Under the pieces are notes generated by a model. The model did not search any database. It was not told the origin of the DNA and saw only the letters and a list, made by a program, of their open reading frames with translations. This document shows, piece by piece, positions 11,205 through 23,299 of a DNA stretch of 64,000 nucleotides (the first letter of the stretch is position 1; every line of letters starts with the position of its first letter). Made by a program: the position numbers and the translations under genes. The stretch spans positions 10,786,001 through 10,850,000 of the forward strand of contig OX485809.1 of the NCBI GenBank assembly GCA_950295325.1. Reading direction: 5' to 3'. The stretch comes from Polytrichum commune. Taxonomy: Eukaryota; Streptophyta; Polytrichopsida; Polytrichales; Polytrichaceae.

Positions 11205-12740
11205 AAGGCCAACCTCGGACATCTTGAAAACGAAAACTTTGTCCTTTTCGTTACCCTGGTCTGGAAATTGATTACGCTGGACATAGGCCTAGTTGCTGAT
11301 ACCTCGAAGTTTGGCGATTCCATCCATAACCCCTAACCTACGCAAGTATTTGAAACTGGTAACCTTGTTACGGAGGTGGGGGGAATTCAACTCTTTGCAA
11401 CGATCAAAAACTGGTTCAAGTTCTTCCAACGAGAGAAGGTGATGAGGATCAGTATCATTGCGGAGGAGGAACTCACCCACAAGGTCCTTGCTAGCTTCAA
11501 GGACGATTTTGCTATGAGTGGCTTGGGGCGTTCGCTCGACGTGCTCCTCGATGAGGGAGTTGATGCGCTGTTGGCTATCTCTACAATTGCCAACCTTGAC
11601 GGGATGATGATGGTTGCCAAGATGAATACAGGCACGCTGAGTGGTGCCTTTGCCGTGGACGTAGAAGATTCTGGCATGACATGGAGCAATGCATTTGGGA
11701 GGCTCCTTACATATCCGGCACATTAGAGTGGATCCCAGAGGCAAGGGTCCACCAACGGGGAAGGGCTCCTTGGTGAAACCGTCGAAATCAATATCATTGA
11801 CCGGGGAAGTCCGATGAGCACGTTGTAGGTAATCGCACAGAGGATTTTGGCATTCGAGGTGGCCAACACAACAGGAGGAGCGAAAAGCAAGGCCCATGTC
11901 ATTGGTGATATTGGTGGTCTGGGTTTTAGTCCAAACATGGCCGTCATAGCGTTTGTCCATGCCGTCCATGGATTGGGCCTTCTTATGAGAGGAAGAGACA
12001 CCGAGTGGGGGTAGGACAAACATGAGATCACCATCAAAGCGAGGCGGCAGGTAATTAACCTCTTGAATTTGCAAGGTGTCATAATCCAGCTTCTTGAGGA
12101 TGTTCTTCCTACCGGGCATGGAGGCAAGAGAACGCAGACATTGAAGAATGGAAATCGGGGGTTTGCCTGGAAAGGGAGGCAGAGGAGACGGAGGAAGGGG
12201 GGTAACAAAGGTGGAACGGACGGAGGATGGGGATGGCTTGTGAATGGGAGTGGAAAGGGGGGGATCATCACCATCGAAGGAATCGGAAAGATGTATGACA
12301 GTCTACGTACCGGGCTCAGTCTTAACTTTGACCAAGGGAGGAGTATTGAAAGTGGACACATAGGAATGGGGAGGGGTACGGATATCCGTGGATACATTCG
12401 TGCAAGGACATGGGAGTCCGTACACCCTGTATTTACCAGCGCAGAGTTCCCACGTTGATGAGCCACTGTCGGCAACCCTAGGATTCTCACGAATGGACAA
12501 TGACAAAAGAGAAGTAACAGTATCATAAATCTCGCGTTCGACCCATATTGTACTGTTTTGCAAAGAAAACCTAATACTAAGGTCTAGAGAAGAGACAGAT
12601 GCAAAACCGTGCGCATCTATGGGGAAAAGAAGGGGGATGCCCATGCCAGTGGCACGGAGCTCAACCATTTCCGTTAAAGAAGACATTGTGGACGAGGAAG
12701 CCATGGATAAAGAGATGGACGAATAAGAAAAAGACCCCAA
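11205..12740 (-). pseudogene. MULE-like transposase, N-terminal part with Cys/His-rich GCM/WRKY-like domain
   Basis: This is the 5' part of the gene broken by the element at 4157-11204. The frame begins at ATG 12740 (MGSFSYSSISL; a second in-frame ATG at 12704 gives MASSST). It runs as one frame to the insertion point, interrupted only by TAG at 12305-12303 and TAG at 11291-11289. Residues ~290-380 hold ordered Cys and His residues (CCVGHLECQNPLC, LMCRICKEPPKC, RACIHLGNHHHP). The spacing resembles the WRKY-GCM1/FLYWCH zinc fingers that MULE transposases use to bind DNA. Then come FKYLRRLGVMDGIAKLRG and DKVFVFKMSEVGL, which join exactly to the C-terminal part. Residues ~140-205 are Pro/Ser-rich. 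The function would be DNA binding and cut-and-paste transposition in the nucleus. The assignment to MULE is by motif, not by search. Confidence 0.72.
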
Positions 12741-12910
12741 AAAAGGAAAAAGAGGGAAGGCTACCGAACGATTGGAAACCCTAAAGATTCAACAGTGGTA
12801 ATATATAGGTCTGAGAGGTAGGAGAGGGGTCATTTTGTGAGCGAAGGAGAAGGCTGCCCAGAGAGTAGGGAGAACAGAAGAGAGCAATAGAGGGGAAGTT
12901 GGACGCACAC
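12741..12910. promoter_or_regulatory. Putative bidirectional promoter between transposase and methyltransferase-like gene
   Basis: This 170-bp interval separates two divergent start codons (minus ATG 12740, plus ATG 12911). It contains a TATATA core around 12800-12806, which reads as a TATA motif on both strands. It also has AAACCCTAA (12776-12784), a telo-box-like element known from plant promoters. The core lies ~60 bp from the minus start and ~105 bp from the plus start, reasonable for plant 5' leaders. Promoter activity is inferred. Confidence 0.45.
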
Positions 12911-13240
12911 ATGAAGGAACCAGAGCACATTACAGATTCCACAATAGATCCAGGAAAGAAGCGGAAGAAGAGAAAGGGAGGGACTAGTTTCAGCAATTCG
13001 AAACAGAGGAGACGGAGAGAACTAAAGAAGAAGGAGGAAACGTGCATAGAAGGAAGAGGGACCCCTACAGACTCACATAACACGTGTGCAGTGGACAAGG
13101 GAGGCTTGAATCTGATATCGATAGACGAAGAAGCGGAGGACAGTGGTTCACAGGCAATATCTATGGAAGAGAGCGAGCATCCGAACAGTTCAAATCAGAG
13201 CGGGTCTCGCGAGGAGAGAAGGGAGAATTCGATGATTACT
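12911..13240 (+). CDS. Candidate first exon of the ParB/methyltransferase-like gene
   Basis: The frame starts at ATG 12911 (MKEPEHITDSTIDPGKKRKK) and encodes 110 residues. They comprise a strongly basic N terminus (KKRKKRK, KQRRRRELKKK), which could be a nuclear localisation signal, then an acidic Ser/Glu-rich stretch (IDEEAEDSGSQ, SMEESEHPNSS). At 13241 there is a perfect plant donor, GTAAGT, in phase 0. The acceptor before the next exon at 32876 is also phase 0, so the join is possible. The intron would be 19.6 kb, or about 6.3 kb without the retrotransposon in it. Alternatively it is a stand-alone frame ending at 13327, or the downstream gene starts at 32888. The exon linkage is inference. 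Confidence 0.4.
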
Positions 13241-13843
13241 GTAAGTTTGTCGTGGAGGATATATGCACAAGGGGCACTTAAAGATATAGGTTTATGGGAA
13301 CAAGACAAAGGAAATTCAAAACTCTAAATAAAGAAGAAGACTTGCAGACAATAGGGCAATTCAGATATGGGTCTGCATTTTGAAAACAAGAAACTTGCGC
13401 GTACGTGGGGTTTTCACTTGAATAGGTTGTAATATGTGTTACCTAGGTAGTGCGATAACTTGGAAATCTTTGGGAATGCACAAAGGGACGACACACTAGG
13501 AACCGAGAGGGTTGGGTTGGTTGGTATGCACTAGGGACAGACCGAGAGGGTATTGGGTGAAACACATGTTGACGAGGAAGAGGTGCGGTGTGTGTCTATA
13601 GGTATGTGGAAAAGACAGGATAATATGTTCATATTATTTGTGTATGAACGAGAGCCAGACCATCTCGGGTTTTGGGTTGAGGTCGTAGGTTATGACTAAA
13701 AAACGGCGACTTCTGAACTAGTTGGAGCTCTTTGAGAAGGAACTAGGTTTCCGATAGTGTGGTGGGTGCGGTGCCGAGTGTGTAGTGGGCGCGGTTCCGA
13801 GAGTGGACTTGGGGCGGTTGGGTATACATCAATTCTCACTTTA
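13241..13843. other. Proposed intron sequence leading into the satellite
   Basis: No gene recognised beyond the end of the preceding frame. From ~13490 there are isolated copies of the CCGAGAGGG half of the satellite palindrome, suggesting decayed satellite units. Confidence 0.45.
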
Positions 13844-16336
13844 GAGGTGAGTTGTGTATGTGATTTTGACAACTATGATGTGGCTTGTGTATGGGAATGT
13901 GTGTGGACAAGGTAGAAACTTAGGTTCACAAGTTTTGTGGGTGCACAAGAGGCCGACCCTCTCGGAACCGAGAGGTTCGAGGTTAAGAGAGTATGGACCA
14001 GATTTTGAAAACTAGGATATGGCTTGTGTATGTGAATGTGTGGACAAGGTAGCAACTTTGGTTCAAAATTTTGTGTGGGTGCTTAGAGGCCGACCCTCTC
14101 GGAACCGAGAGGGTCGAGGTTGGGATAGTATGGACCAAATTTTGAAACTATGATATGGTTTGTGTATGTGAATGTGTCTGGACAAGGAAGAAACTTAGGT
14201 TCAAAATTTTGTGTGGGTGCTTAGAGGCCGACCCTCTCGGAACCGAGAGGGTCTAGGTTAAGATAGTATGGACCAGATTTTGAAAACTAGGATATGGCTT
14301 GTGTATGTGAATGTGTGGACAAGGTAGCAACTTTGGTTCAAAATTTTTGTGGGTGCATAAGAGGCCGACCCTCTCGGAACCGAGAGGTTCGAGGTTAAGC
14401 GAGTATGGACCAGATTTTGAAAACTACGATATGGCTTGTGTATGTGAATGTGTGGACAAGGTAGCAACTTCGGTTCAAAATTTTTGTGGGTGTATAAGAG
14501 GCCGACCCTCTCGGAACCGAGAGGTTCGAGGTTAAGAGAGTATGGACCAGATTTTGAAAACTAGGATATGGCTTGTGTATGTGAATGTGTGGCCAAGGTA
14601 GCAACTTTGGTTCAAAATTTTTGTGGGTGTATAAGAGGCCGACCCTCTCGGAACCGAGAGGTTCGAGGTTAAGCGAGTATGGACCAGATTTTGAAAACTA
14701 GGATATGGCTTGTGTATGTGAATGTGTGGACAAGGTAGCAACTTTGGTTCAAAATTTTTGTGGGTGCATAAGAGGCCGACCCTCTCGGAACCGAGAGGTT
14801 CGAGGTTAAGCGAGTATGGACCAGATTTTGAAAACTAGGATATGGCTTGTGTATGTGAATGTGTGGACAAGGTAGCAACTTTGGTTCAAAATTTTTGTGG
14901 GTGCATAAGAGGCCGACCCTCTCGGAACCGAGAGGTTCGAGGTTAAGAGAGTATGGACCAGATTTTGAAAACTAGGATATGGCTTGTGTATGTGAATGTG
15001 TGGACAAGGTAGAAACTTAGGTTCAAAATTTTGTGTGGGTGCTAAGAGGCGGACCCTATCGGAACCGAGAGGGTCGAGGTTGGGATAGTATGGACCAAAT
15101 TTTGAAACTATGATATGGCTTGTGTATGTGAATGTGTGTGGACAAGGAAGAAACTTTGGTTCAAAATTTTGTGTGGGTGCTAAGAGGCAGACCCTCTCGG
15201 AACCGAGAGTGTGTAGGTTATGATAGTATTGGCCAGATTTTGACAACTATGATGTGGATTTTGAATGTAAATGTGTGTGGACCAGCTAGTTATTGATGTT
15301 GAGAAGTATTGTGTGTGCACAAGAATGAGACCCTCTCGGAACCGAGAGGGTCAAGGTGGGGATAATAAGAACCAGATTTTGCCAACTATAATGTGGATTG
15401 AGTATGTGACTGTATCTGGACCAGCTAGTTATTCATTTTGAAATTTCTTGTTTGTGCACTAGAATGAGACCCTCTCGGAACCGAGAGGGTCAAGGTGGGG
15501 ATAATAAGAACCAGATTTTGCCAACTATAATGTGGATTGAGTATGTGACTGTATTTGGACCAGCTAGTTATTCATTTTGAAATTTCTTGTTTGTGCACTA
15601 GAATGAGACCCTCTCGGAACCGAGAGGGTCAAGGATGGTTTTAGTGTGGACCAGATTTTCACAACTATGATGTGGCTACAGTATGTGACTGTTCGTGGAC
15701 CACTTAGTTATTCATGTTGAAATTGTTTGTGTGTCCATGAGAGTGAGACCCTCTCGGAACCAAGAGGGTGAAGGTGGGGATAGTGTGGACCTGATTTTGA
15801 CAACTATGATGTGGCTTGTGTATATGAATGTTTGTGGACCAATTAGTAATTCATGTTGAGAAGTTTTGTGTGTGCACTAGGATGACACCCTCTCGGAACC
15901 GAGAGGGTCTAGGATGGGTTTAGTATCGACCAGATTTTGAAAACTATGATATGGCTTTTGTATTTGAATGTATGTGGACCAAGTAGTAATTCATGTTGAA
16001 ATTGTTTGCGGGTGCATGAGAGGGAGACCCTCTCGGAACCGAGAGGGTCAAGTTGGGGATATTAAAGACCAGATTTTGACAACTATGATGTGGATTGAGT
16101 ATATGACAGTATGTGGACCAACTAGTTATTCATTTTGAAATTTCTTGTTTGTGCACTAGAATGAGACCCTCTCGGAACCGAGAGGGTCAAGGATGGTTTT
16201 AGTATGGACCAGATTTTCACAACTATGATGTGGCTACAGTATGTGACTGCTCGTGGACCACTTAGTTATTCATGTTGAAATTGTTTGTGTGTCCATGAGA
16301 GTGAGACCCTCTCGGAACCAAGAGGGTGAAGGTGGG
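13844..16336. repeat. 137-139-bp palindromic satellite, left array
   Basis: Head-to-tail units of about 137 bp (for example near 14258, 14395, 14532, 14669, 14806). Each carries an inverted repeat: 11-bp arms GACCCTCTCGG and CCGAGAGGGTC around an AA spacer. The rest of the unit contains 'ggaccagattttg', 'atgtggcttgtgtatgtgaatg' and a purine/T-rich tail. Units toward 15250-16330 diverge outside the palindrome while the palindrome stays almost unchanged. The array was one block with 29708-32836 before the retrotransposon split it. Frames in it recur every unit and are not genes. Confidence 0.95.
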
Positions 16337-16848
16337 TGTAAGGCCCCGTTAGAATGGGCTAAACACTTAAGAGGTTTTGGGTGCGGCCTTGAGCCGCACC
16401 TCTTGAGTTAGGGTTGAACCCGGTTGGGTTTCGGGACTAAGGTGGGAGGACTTAGTCGCGAAGGTGGGGTGACCCGTGCGCGAGGCACAAAGGTCTTGGC
16501 CGCGAGGCTAAGGGGTGAGTCTTTGAAGAGACTCGGAGCACATGCGGGGCATGTGGGAAATGCCCAACTCCCGGGCCGTGGCAAGGGTCCGGGGTGCCGA
16601 GGGATGACTATTAATAGCCCCAAAGGAGTGTTAGGAAACTAGCACGTAAGTACTTAGGATCGGGACTCGTTGGGACTAGTCGGGACTAGTCACAACGAGC
16701 CGGGACGCGTCGGGACATGTCGGGACAAGTCGGGGCTAGTCCGGGACTAGTCATGGCGAGTCGGGACTCACGGTGCAAAGTGGTTTGCAGGTTGTGAGTT
16801 AGAAGCTTTGCGCGGGGCGCAAGGGACGTGACGTTGAGCGACGTTACA
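16337..16848 (+). repeat. 5' LTR of the chromovirus
   Basis: 512 bp. Its 3' part contains repeated 'cgggactagt'/'cgggacatgt' words (16670-16770). Confidence 0.93.
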
Positions 16849-16850
16849 TG

Positions 16851-16862
16851 TGGTATCAGAGC
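16851..16862 (+). other. Primer-binding site of the chromovirus
   Basis: TGGTATCAGAGC two bases after the LTR, complementary to initiator Met-tRNA. Confidence 0.93.
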
Positions 16863-16939
16863 TGATTTGAGCTCGGGATTGCATTTTGGAGCCTAAGTGC
16901 CGAGTTGGAGCCTAAGGGGGAGTTTTGGAAACTTCGAAA

Positions 16940-18729
16940 ATGGCGGCCAACAAGCGGACTAAGAGGGGCGAGGTCGAATTGCAACGAGAGGGCGATCAAG
17001 GTGAGCCCGCACCGGGAGTTGAGATGTTAACTCAAGGTGTGGACGAAAGCGGGCCGAGCAAGAAGCCTCGGGCAACCCGCAAGAAGAAAGGTCTCGAAGG
17101 AGACAAGACAGCGAGTTTGATTCAGGACGAATTTAACTTAGAGCCGATAGACTTGGACCCGAATCCGGGAGCGGATGAGGTCAACCAAGGCATTGGTGAT
17201 TCGGGGCCACCTAACGAACCACCTCCGAGAGGTGCTGAGGTTGATTATGAACCCGAACCCGAGGAGTCCGCAAGTGACTCGGATCGGAAGAATCCGAGGC
17301 GGAGTGAAACCAAGATGGCTCGGGTTGAAACCGAGCTAAAGAAAATGAGGGACATGATGAACCTAGTTGTGCTTCAACTTGCGCAGGCAACTAGCGCGTC
17401 ATCGGGAGGCACTAGTCCTGGCCTCTACATGAAAAACGTGCCCAAACCGCCGCTTTGGGACACAAGAGACAAACGCAATATAGAAGCGTTTCTCACCGAG
17501 TATGAGGCCTATTGTGAGGCCGCGGGTTACATTGGTGACGCCGTTCGGGTGAGAAGTTTCGGCTCCTTCTTGAAGGAAGGCGCGTCAACGACCTTCGCTA
17601 GTTGACGGAGTTCGCAAGGTGATGACCTTGGGTGGGACGCGCTAAGGACTTGGGCGATCCGGGTGTGGCGAAAGCCGCATCAGCACTTGCTGGATGTCAC
17701 AGCGCTGGGCGCGATGAGGTGGCGAAGCGAGCAAAACCTTTCCCGCTACGCCGAGGAGTACAAAGCGAGATTCTTGCAATTGGATTGCGAGAAGAATCCG
17801 GGCTTAGGAATGATGGGATCATTTCTAGCGAGTTTGGATGAAAACATCCGCCGAAAGGTGTGGGAGCGGGAGCGGCTCCCGACTACGATGTTAGAGCTAC
17901 TTGATGTAGTAATCCGACTCGGCGACGCGCGAGAGGTTAGCCGGCCCGAAACAACGAACGGCAAGCGTCCGTTCGAGAAGAGTTTCGGGGGCGGAAAGTC
18001 TAAGTTTCCGAAACGGAAATACGAGCCGCGAGATGACGGCGAGGGAGGGTCGAGCGGGAAGCCGACTACTCCGAAAGGGTTCGTTAAGCGGGCGAAACGA
18101 GTCGACCCGAAGGATGCGTCCAAGAAGGGACTTTGCTTTAAGTGCGGGAAACCGGGCCACATGGCGAGAGATTGCCGCGAGAACGGGGGCGGAAAGGTAG
18201 AATTGAATTCTACCACGATCGAGCCACCCAGGCAAGCCGAGTGGCCGCCCGCTAATTCAATCAATGAACACGTATTCAAACGGGGGCACCGGGTGCTAGA
18301 AAGTTTGAATCGGAGGTTGCTAATCGCCGAAGGCGTTTTTGAGGCAACGTTGTCGATTGCTAGTCCGAATAAGAAAGGTCTTATTTACTTGAAAAGTCAA
18401 GTTAGCGGTACTAACATTTCGATGTTGATTGACACAGGAGCATCGAATTCCTTCATGACCGCGGAGTGCGCGGCGAGGTTGAAACTGGAAGTGGCGACAA
18501 CGTCCTTGCCGGTGCGGATCAAATTCGCGCAAGGGTCTTGTCTAGCGGGGCAAGTTGCTAGAGGCGTGAAATTCAAAGCGGGCGACGCAAAGTTCGAGGA
18601 GGACTTCACGATTTGCAACTTAGAAAGCGTAGACGTAGTTCTAGGAAATACCTTCCTTCATTACTACGGCGTGGAAGTTAGGCAAAGGCCTAGCATCTAC
18701 GTTGTGATGGTCGGTTCGGATTGTAAACC
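16940..18729 (+). pseudogene. Chromovirus gag and protease (5' part of gag-pol)
   Basis: The frame starts at ATG 16940 (MAANKRTKRG). An acidic, charged N-terminal region is followed by the gag core from VPKPPLWDTRDKRNIEAFL, with one in-frame TGA (17603-17605; a CGA-to-TGA change would explain it). The frame continues to a CCHC zinc knuckle, CFKCGKPGHMARDC (18134-18175), that binds RNA, and to an aspartic protease with the active-site motif LIDTGAS (~18425-18445) and DVVLGNTFLHYYG. The nested element interrupts it at 18730, after GSDCK. The insertion plus its duplication is 6525 bp, a multiple of three, so the pol frame on the far side is in phase. Gag packages the RNA; protease matures the polyprotein. 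Confidence 0.85.
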
Positions 18730-19702
18730 TGTCGCGCACCTCTCCATAAGGAGTGCCCGAAACACCATGGGCACAAGGGGGACCCCGGAGTGACACCCGG
18801 GACTTGTGGCGCCATTGGTGAGAGGGCCCAAGTGATCCTAGTGTGGGTGAGGGCCCCGGGCGTTGGGAACGCCTCCCACCCACAAAGACTAGGAGGCATG
18901 AGGGTGAGGCCATGAGCTATGCGTAGCTCATGGCGTGGTGATTCTAGAATGCTCAAGATCACCTCAATCGGAGGTGTGAGCTAGGAGTTATGGCCATTTG
19001 AGTGGGGTGCTGTCCCGGGACAGCGCCCTGGTGCAGCAGTGCCTGGGAGTGACTCCCGGGACTGCCAAGGTTCAAAGAGGCATAACGTCCTCATAACTTG
19101 CCCAAATGAGGCAAGTGAGGAGTCCATCGGCATCTACGTGAAACGTAGATGAAGATGGAGTAGTTGGTTGCTAGCCTCGGACATCGTACAAGGAAGTTAT
19201 GATGGTCTGAAGCTGCTAGAGGCTTCTTAGCCCAGCAGCTAAGGGAGAATGTCCACTTGGCCCCAACTCTTGGTGGAGAGACAAGAGGTTGGTTGACGGT
19301 GGGGTAGGGGCCCCGTGTAAAGTCCTAGAGGCTTATATGGGTGAGGTGGTGTGGCCTCACCCACCCGAGGCCGAACGGCAAGGCCTCCATGGGCATTGGC
19401 CCATTGTGAGGCCATAGTTGCCTAGTATGGTTCGGGTTGTTGTAGTGTTGCTCCGGCAATGCGATGATCAACATGGGATTGGACTTCCATGGATGGAAGT
19501 CCACATCTAGGAATGGGTTACGGATTAAGGGGTGAGTCCCGAAAGCAAAGTAGGAGGGTTGGTTCCCTCCTATGAACTATAAGGTCCGGGGTAGGAGGAG
19601 CTAATCATTGGCATGGCGGAATGCGAATGGTTAGCGCTCGTAACCTTTGTTAGAATTGAAAATTGGCAAGATTGTCAAGGGGGGCTAGCAAGGGTTGCGA
19701 CA
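18730..19702 (+). repeat. 5' LTR of copy 2
   Basis: 973 bp, TGTCGCGCACC...GGTTGCGACA. The open protease frame of the host element runs a few codons into it by chance. Confidence 0.93.
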
Positions 19703-19704
19703 CT

Positions 19705-19716
19705 TGGTATCAGAGC
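19705..19716 (+). other. Primer-binding site of copy 2
   Basis: TGGTATCAGAGC two bases after the LTR, the same as in copy 1. Confidence 0.93.
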
Positions 19717-20516
19717 AGGGTTCCAATATTTTGAGCTAGCACTTTGAGGGAGACATGGCTATCAAACCTGAGGGTTATTATGGTGAGCCCGGGTTTTCCA
19801 AAAGGTTGTAAGGCTCAAATTGGAACAAAGATCATGTGTAAATGGAATTTGGCCATACCATTAGTTCTAATGACAATGGTGGGCATGATGGTGGATTTAG
19901 TAAGGAAAATGGTGGAGTCCTTTGAAAGGGCTCCCGCACACCTCAAAAAAACATTTGGGGCCTAGAATACCGAATGCACCCAAAACCTTCGAGGGCATTA
20001 ATGTTGGATTAAAATTCCAATTCGAAATGCTGGGAAGGTATTGATGTTGGAATGAATTTGGTGGAAATGAGGCGTCCGGGCCTCTTAAGGCGTATATGCG
20101 CGCATTTCACATCCAAATGAATAGTACATCTTTGATGAACGAGCTTTCTAAGAAATGCATCGTTTTAGGTGGGTTTCAAAAGCGGGTGGTGAAGACCAAG
20201 TTCAAATTTCCAAAGTTTATTGAGGTTGTGGCGGGGATCATCAAAATTGCCATGAGCATCAAGGCCGATGACCCCATTAAGCAATTTGGCGGTGCGTTAC
20301 AACAATGGACGTTGAGGGGAGATAGGTTCCCCGCCAAATAATACTTGTGCCGCGAACCGAATGTAAGACGATGGCATTGTGGCCAAGGCTAGTAGCCTTA
20401 AGCCGAGGCCAAGTCTTTTGTACCTTGACGCTCAAATGAATTGGAGAAATGTCTCATGTATTGATAAAGAGGCTAGCACTTCTTCTTGAGCCCAAAACTC
20501 ATAAGGGAGTTGGGGC
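19717..20516 (+). other. Gag-position leader of copy 2
   Basis: No intact gag and no zinc knuckle. Short frames (for example 20096-20341) have no recognisable domain. The corresponding part of copy 1 is similar but has gained extra repeats. Confidence 0.45.
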
Positions 20517-21008
20517 TTGCCGATTGGTAGAGCGGGCAAGCCCACCAAGGTGAAGTTTGGAAAGGGCGAACCGCATGAGACAAAGGAGGCCGCGATGCAT
20601 GTAACCTTTCAATGTGGGACATTGGATTTTTGTCAAAATTTCACACCAAGTGAAATAGATAAAATGCATGTCATTGTGAAGGCCGCCTTCTTTGAAACTC
20701 ACATGATAGATGTGAGGTGCAAGCCGGTGTGCTTGCGGTGCATTATGATGTGTCATAATGGCAAAGAATTGAAGTTCAAATTAACAATGACTCCTATGGT
20801 AGGAGGACCTAAATTGAATTTGGTCTTAATGGACCGAATGAAAAAAAAAGAAAACATAATGGTCGTGGTTCAATTGGAGCAACTCCAAGGAACGTATGGG
20901 GAGGCTAGGAAAGATGGGCCTCCCCCAAACAACATTGGTGTGATGTTGGTGAAATACAAGGATGTATTCACCAATGCGTTGCCCAAAAAAATTACCGCCG
21001 AGGAGTGA
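20517..21008 (+). pseudogene. Protease-to-RT linker remnant of copy 2
   Basis: A 163-codon frame including KPTKVKFGKGEPHETKEA and ending KYKDVFTNALPKKITAEE. In related elements the last segment lies just before RT. The frame stops where RT should begin. It matches 8649-9163 of copy 1. Confidence 0.6.
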
Positions 21009-21019
21009 AAAATAACTTT

Positions 21020-21640
21020 GCTCAACGAGAGATTGAGTTCTTGAGGTATGTGGTGACAAAGGAAGTTGGTGGACAAACATGAAGAATGTCAAGGCAATCC
21101 AAAAGGAGAATTGGCCCTTGATTCAAAAGGGCTTAGGTCATTTGTTGGCCTAGCCAATTAGTACCACAACTTCATTCGAGAGTTTTCTAACGTTGCTAGG
21201 ACCTTATTCAACTTATTGAGGAAAATGGCTATCCAAAGAGTGGGATGAGCCTTGTCACCAAGCCTTTGGGGGGCTCAAAAACAAGTTCTCTTCGCCGCCC
21301 GTGCTCAAGTTCGCGGAGTTTGACAAACCTTTTGAGGTGCATACGGGGGCGAGTGACTTTACCATTGGCAGATGTTGAGGCAAGATGGATGGCCATGGCA
21401 TATGAGAGCATGAAGCTCGATGGTTGTCCCACCTTGTGCGACTTGTGGAAGAAATGGCTATCCCAAGAGTGGGATGATGTTTGTCACGAGTCTTTGGGGA
21501 GCTTAACACCAAGTTCTCTTCGCCGCCCGTGCTCAAGTTCGCGGAGCTTGACAAACCTTTCGAGGTGCATACGGGGGTGAGTGCCTTTGCCAATGGTGGA
21601 TTATGTGTAAGATGGATGGCCATTGCATATGGGAGCATAA
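21020..21640 (+). pseudogene. Post-RT connection and duplicated RNase H start, copy 2
   Basis: The sequence resumes at REIEFLRYVVTKE, which belongs after the RT palm. Next comes KGLRSFVGLANYYHNFIREF and then two copies of a 229-bp unit (starts at 21241 and 21470), each encoding the PPVLKFAE.DKPFEVHTG stretch. The RT fingers and palm, with the two catalytic Asp, are missing between 21008 and 21020. Confidence 0.72.
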
Positions 21641-22045
21641 AGCTCAATGGTTGTCAAAGAAGACAACCAACTCATGATAAAGAACTTCTTTGCCGTAGTG
21701 CATTGCTTGAAGATGTGGCGACATTATATGGGGTCGCACAAAGCAAAGGTCTACATGGACAATGTGTCCTAAAAGTATTTTGACATACAAGCGTAAGTGA
21801 ACGCCAAGTCATTGCGGTGGCATGATAGTTTGGCGCTTATGAAGGTGGATTTGATCCACAAACCGGACCGTGGAAATGTGGTGCCGGATGCGCGAAGTAG
21901 ACCGGAAGAGTTCCAAGCAATGAGAACCATCCAAACCTTGTGGCTAATGTGTGCCGGCAAAGGAAACTTGTGATGCAAGATACGGGAGGGGTAAATTAAC
22001 TACCCCAAAGCACAAAAGCTTTTAGGTGAGCTTCGCAAGAGCAAG

Positions 22046-23032
22046 GTGCTCAAAGAGGTTAAGTTGGTGGACGGATTGTTCAAGTGTAAGCAAAGTCGGG
22101 TGTATGTGCCTCAAGGCAAGTTGAGGCTATCGGTTTTGAAGGAAAAATGTGATAGTCCTATTGCCAGCCATAGAGGAGAAAGAAAAAACCGCCATAGAAT
22201 GGTGTCATGGAGGTACCATTGGCGGTGCATAAAGGAGGATATAACCCACTTTGTGAAGGCGTGAATAAAGTGCCAAGTGAACCGAGCCTCTTACCAAAAG
22301 CAAGGCGGCTTCTTGCAACCGTTGCCTATCCCGTCGGCGCCATGGCATGGTATGTGCATGGACTTGATCACAAGTTTGCCGGAGTCACATGGGTATGATG
22401 CCATCTTGTTGATGGTAGAGCGGTTTGCCAAGTGGGCACACATGGTGCCGATTGTGGGAACCGCCACCGCGTTGGAGACCGCATAGCCTTTTCTCAAAGG
22501 ATGGTTGAGGCACCACGGGTTGCCAAGAGTGATTGTGTCGGATCAAGATCCAAAGTTCACAAGTGCATTTTCAATGCATTTCTCTAAGGAGGTCGGAATG
22601 AAACTAAGGTTTAGCACAACCTTGCATTCCCAAATGAATGGGAAATCGGAGCGTGTGAATAGAGTCTTGAAGCAATACTTGAGGAACTTGGTGGGGGCGG
22701 ACCAAGGAGATTGGGCGGACTATGTGGGTCGAGCGGAGTGTAATTGCAATGTAGCCACGCACTTGGCTACCAAGGGGTGGTCTTTGGTGGTGGCTTATGG
22801 AGTGGATGTGCTCCAACCTATTAACCTAGCTCTCGAGGGGGCACATTCAACACTAGAGTTCAACCAAGATGGTGAGGACTTGGCCAAGAAGCGTGAACAA
22901 GTCTTGGAGATGACCAAGTTGTTGGTGGAGAAAGCCCGAAGGTGCTACGGAGTGCAAGTCAATGCCGGAAGACGCGAAGTGGAGAATGAGGTGGGCCAAA
23001 AGGCGTTGTTGAATGTGAACAACTTCACTTAG
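22046..23032 (+). pseudogene. Integrase remnant of copy 2
   Basis: One frame broken by TGA (22262-22264) and TAG (22484-22486) encodes the zinc-binding region, the core with CMDLITSLPESHGYDAILLM, the second Asp in SDQDPKFTSAF and the Glu in MNGKSERVN. Both stops occur at the same codons in copy 1. Confidence 0.8.
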
Positions 23033-23299
23033 CCGGAAGGCCTCACTCCAAAGTTCATGTCCAAAATTGGAGCTTCGTTTCCCATTGTGGAACAAGTGGT
23101 CAAGGACATATATAAGTTGGAATTACCGCCGGAGATCAAAGTGCATCCGACATTTCATGTCTGATTACGAAAGTCATTTTAGGACGACACCTTGTGGCCC
23201 GATCACAAGCAAGTGATTAGGCCACCTCCCGACCTTGTGGACATCATTTGGAACATGAGGTAAGAGGGCATCCTCAAGTGTAGGAAGCCCAAGTGAAAA

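Noticed and set aside
11723-12526. 267-codon minus ORF overlapping the transposase
   Set aside because: It is in a different frame from the Cys/His-rich domain and has no recognisable features. It is a shadow frame.
14258-14878. Repeated 69-codon frames beginning MLPCPHIHIHK
   Set aside because: They recur every 137 bp and are read-through of satellite units.
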